NCBI GenBank assembly: GCA_963732415.1
Contig: CAVSZK010000012.1
Location: forward strand, 186,001 to 250,000
Direction of reading: 5' to 3'
DNA from: RPQJ01 sp963732415
GTDB lineage: Bacteria; Pseudomonadota; Gammaproteobacteria; Steroidobacterales; Steroidobacteraceae
Length of the DNA stretch: 64,000 bases
The notes below the pieces were generated by a model. That model made no database searches. It was given only the letters and a program-made list of their open reading frames with translations, and had not been told where the DNA came from. The translations under genes were made by a program, and so were the position numbers. Below are positions 62,334-64,000 of this stretch, piece after piece. Each line of letters starts with the position of its first letter. The stretch's first letter is position 1.

Positions 62334-62821
62334 CGAAGCTTCGCCATGATCATCGCGTCCTGAGCGCGATCGTCCAGCAGCAGGTAGTCGCGGCACAGGC
62401 CTTCGGTCTCGAAGCCGAAGCGCCGATAGAGCGCGATTGCAGCCGCGTTCTCGGCCAGCACGGTGAGCTCCACGCGCTTGAGCCCGCTGGCGAAGGCTGC
62501 CTCGAGCGTCGCGGCAAGCAGTCGGGCGCCAACGCCGATTCCGCGGTGCTTCGCGGCCACGCCCATGCCGAGAACGCCGCTGTGCCGGAGGGCCTCCCTC
62601 GTCTTCGGGGTGATATCGCACCAGCCCACCACGCGCCCCTCGTCCACGGCCACGAACTGCGCTGCGGCACTGCGCAGGTTGCCGAGCACGAAACGGCGCA
62701 CCTGCGGCATCGGCGGCGCCTCGGTGAACGCCAGGTAGCGCCGCTCACGCGCCACCGAGTCCAGCACTTCGCGGAACCCGGCGATGTGGCGGCGCTCGAT
62801 CGGCAGGATCTCGACGGGCAT
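62327..62821 (-). CDS. GNAT family N-acetyltransferase
   Basis: A 164-residue acetyltransferase. The acetyl-CoA-binding motif A is RGIGVGARLL in LGMGVAAKHRGIGVGARLLAATLE, and the C-terminus ENAAAIALYRRFGFETEG is typical of RimI-like GNATs. The acceptor (amino acid, protein N-terminus or small molecule) cannot be told. It converges with the HNH gene. Confidence 0.87.
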   Translation of the reverse strand: MPVEILPIERRHIAGFREVLDSVARERRYLAFTEAPPMPQVRRFVLGNLRSAAAQFVAVDEGRVVGWCDITPKTREALRHSGVLGMGVAAKHRGIGVGARLLAATLEAAFASGLKRVELTVLAENAAAIALYRRFGFETEGLCRDYLLLDDRAQDAMIMAKLRK

Positions 62822-62867
62822 GCGGATTGCTCCGTGGTGCTGGCAGCAGCCGGCGTACTCGCCCAGA

Positions 62868-63761
62868 ATGCCGCCCGTGCTCTACCTTGTCGACGCCAGC
62901 GTATTCATCTTCCGCGCCTACTTCTCGGTGCCACTCGAGTTCACTGATCCCGAGGGCAACCCTGTGAACGCGGTCCACGGTTTCGCGCGCTTCCTGAGCG
63001 ACCTGCTGGACCGGGAGTCGCCGGACCACATTGCGGTCGCGTTCGACGAGAGTCTCGAGCAGTCATACCGCAACGAGATCTACCCCGCGTACAAGGCCAA
63101 TCGCGAGCCGGCACCTCCTGAGCTAAAGCGCCAGTTCGCGCTCTGCCGTGAGCTGGTGCGCAGCTTCGGCGTCGCGGATTTCGGCAGTTCGCGCTACGAG
63201 GCGGATGACATCATCGGCACGCTGGCCGCGCAGGCACAGCGTGAAGGACTGGCCGTCACGATCGTCAGCCGCGACAAGGACCTGACCCAGCTGGTGACCG
63301 CGCAGGACACCTACTGGGATGCGGTTGCCGACGTACGCTACGGATACCATGACATCGAGGAGCGCTTCGGGGTGGTCCCCGAACGCATGGCCGACTTCCT
63401 GGCGCTGATGGGCGACGCGGTGGACAACATTCCGGGCGTTCCCGGCGTCGGCCGCAAGACTGCGGCGACGCTGCTGAAGCACTACGCGACGCTGGACGGT
63501 GTCTACGAGAACCTGGACGCGATCCCGAAGCTCAAGTTCCGCAACGCTACGTTCGTTGCGCAGACCCTGCGGGAAAACCGCGAATCGGCTTTCCTGTCCC
63601 GACGGCTCACGGGCATCGCATGCGACATGCCGCTAAACCCGTCCCGCGACGAGCTGCGTCGCCGGGGCCCCGATCTTGCGGCCGTGGACGCGTTCGCCGA
63701 AGCCCAGGGGTTCGGGCGGACGCTCGGCGTACGCGCGCGGCGACTGGTCGGTGAAGGGTAG
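62868..63761 (+). CDS. 5'-3' exonuclease / flap endonuclease (ExoIX-like)
   Basis: A 297-residue stand-alone homologue of the DNA polymerase I 5'-nuclease domain. Metal-ligand acidics are in LYLVDAS, RYEADDIIG and SRDKDLTQLV, and the helix-three-turn-helix DNA-binding motif is GVPGVGRKTA. It probably removes RNA primers or flaps. The start ATG 62868 is chosen; the same frame opens earlier at 62784 but that would overlap the acetyltransferase gene. Confidence 0.9.
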   Translation: MPPVLYLVDASVFIFRAYFSVPLEFTDPEGNPVNAVHGFARFLSDLLDRESPDHIAVAFDESLEQSYRNEIYPAYKANREPAPPELKRQFALCRELVRSFGVADFGSSRYEADDIIGTLAAQAQREGLAVTIVSRDKDLTQLVTAQDTYWDAVADVRYGYHDIEERFGVVPERMADFLALMGDAVDNIPGVPGVGRKTAATLLKHYATLDGVYENLDAIPKLKFRNATFVAQTLRENRESAFLSRRLTGIACDMPLNPSRDELRRRGPDLAAVDAFAEAQGFGRTLGVRARRLVGEG

Positions 63762-63806
63762 CTCGCGTTCCGCAAGCAGACGGGCTGGTGTCTGGGAGAA
63801 ATTGCC

Positions 63807-64000
63807 TTGAAAAACACGATTCGAATCCTGTCTCTCATGCTGTTGGCCTGCGGGTCTGCCAGTGCAGCCGCACAGGACGTGCCAGCGGCGCCGGTCCTGG
63901 ATGCGCGGGTCGAGGCGACCCTGAAGGCTGCGGGCCTGCCGTTCACCGCGGATGGCGGCGACTTCCGGCTGAACTACACGCTCCCGGACGGGCGCACACA
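63807..64000 (+). CDS. Partial secreted protein, YbjN-like (3' end beyond window)
   Basis: The first 64 codons of a gene that runs off the right edge. It starts with TTG 63807, preceded by GGGAGA. A signal peptide (KNTIRILSLMLLACGSASA, cut near AAAQD) is followed by TLKAAGLPFTADGGDFRLNYTLPDGRT, a beginning typical of the YbjN fold. The start codon and family call are tentative. Confidence 0.6.
   Translation, partial: MKNTIRILSLMLLACGSASAAAQDVPAAPVLDARVEATLKAAGLPFTADGGDFRLNYTLPDGRT

Noticed and set aside
63815..63840. tRNA T-arm-like ATTCGAATCCT
   Set aside because: It is part of the signal-peptide codons of the last gene; no acceptor or anticodon stems pair around it.

Overview
The window is 64 kb of GC-rich, densely coding chromosome with no sign of phage, insertion sequences or plasmid backbone. 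The gene set (full-length OxyR and CysB, ComM, PriA, a single-polypeptide PntA beside PntB, YajQ, SPOR-ArgS-PriA order, DUF3106, HME-type metal efflux) and the dispersed palindromes built on GGGGACATTCTCC, GGTGCCAGGCACC and GGGACAGGTGCC point to a gammaproteobacterium, perhaps near the Xanthomonadales/Nevskiales/Steroidobacterales. This placement is inference from gene content only.

0-6 kb: a minus-strand run oxyR, a PCu(A)C copper chaperone, then a large alpha/beta-hydrolase plus CHAT-protease fusion, spaced so tightly that they look like one operon. A NUDIX hydrolase follows, and then a glycerate-type dehydrogenase whose leader is a REP-like hairpin. 6-11.6 kb: hoxFUYHW, a complete NAD-linked bidirectional [NiFe] hydrogenase with its maturation protease; hyp genes are not in the window. 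11.5-19 kb: aldo/keto reductase, a small membrane protein, a fatty-acid desaturase, a complex palindrome, YajQ, a lipoprotein, a DUF2780-like protein and a HerA-like ATPase.

19-30 kb: a sulfate-assimilation block. cysA (with an extra UspA-like tail), cysT, cysW, a histidine kinase and a response regulator form one tightly packed plus-strand operon. Facing them are a porin, a sulfate-binding protein and an ABC exporter. A second ABC exporter follows, and CysB is encoded at 35.5-36.4 kb. 32-34.5 kb: a TetR regulator with an NTF2-like partner, divergent from a secreted ScyD/ScyE-like beta-propeller protein; between them a -35/-10 pair abuts a perfect 13-bp-arm palindrome, the probable TetR operator.

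36.5-44 kb: comM, then a two-gene accessory module: a SIR2-like plus TIR protein overlapping by 4 bp a STAND NTPase with a membrane segment and a TPR-like tail. This is the best candidate for an undescribed signalling or antiviral system. The SIR2-like fold has lost the usual catalytic Asn and His, whereas the TIR keeps its Glu. A membrane-anchored DsbA-like protein follows.

44-50.7 kb: SPOR protein, argS and priA (with paired DnaA-box-like sites upstream), then a sigma factor, DUF3619-like and DUF3106 cassette. 50.7-58.5 kb: a TPR/FlgO-like membrane protein and a CusB-CusA-DUF3240-CusC-type heavy-metal efflux operon. 58.5-64 kb: pntAB, an HNH nuclease, a GNAT acetyltransferase, a 5'-3' exonuclease, and the start of a secreted YbjN-like protein cut by the window edge.
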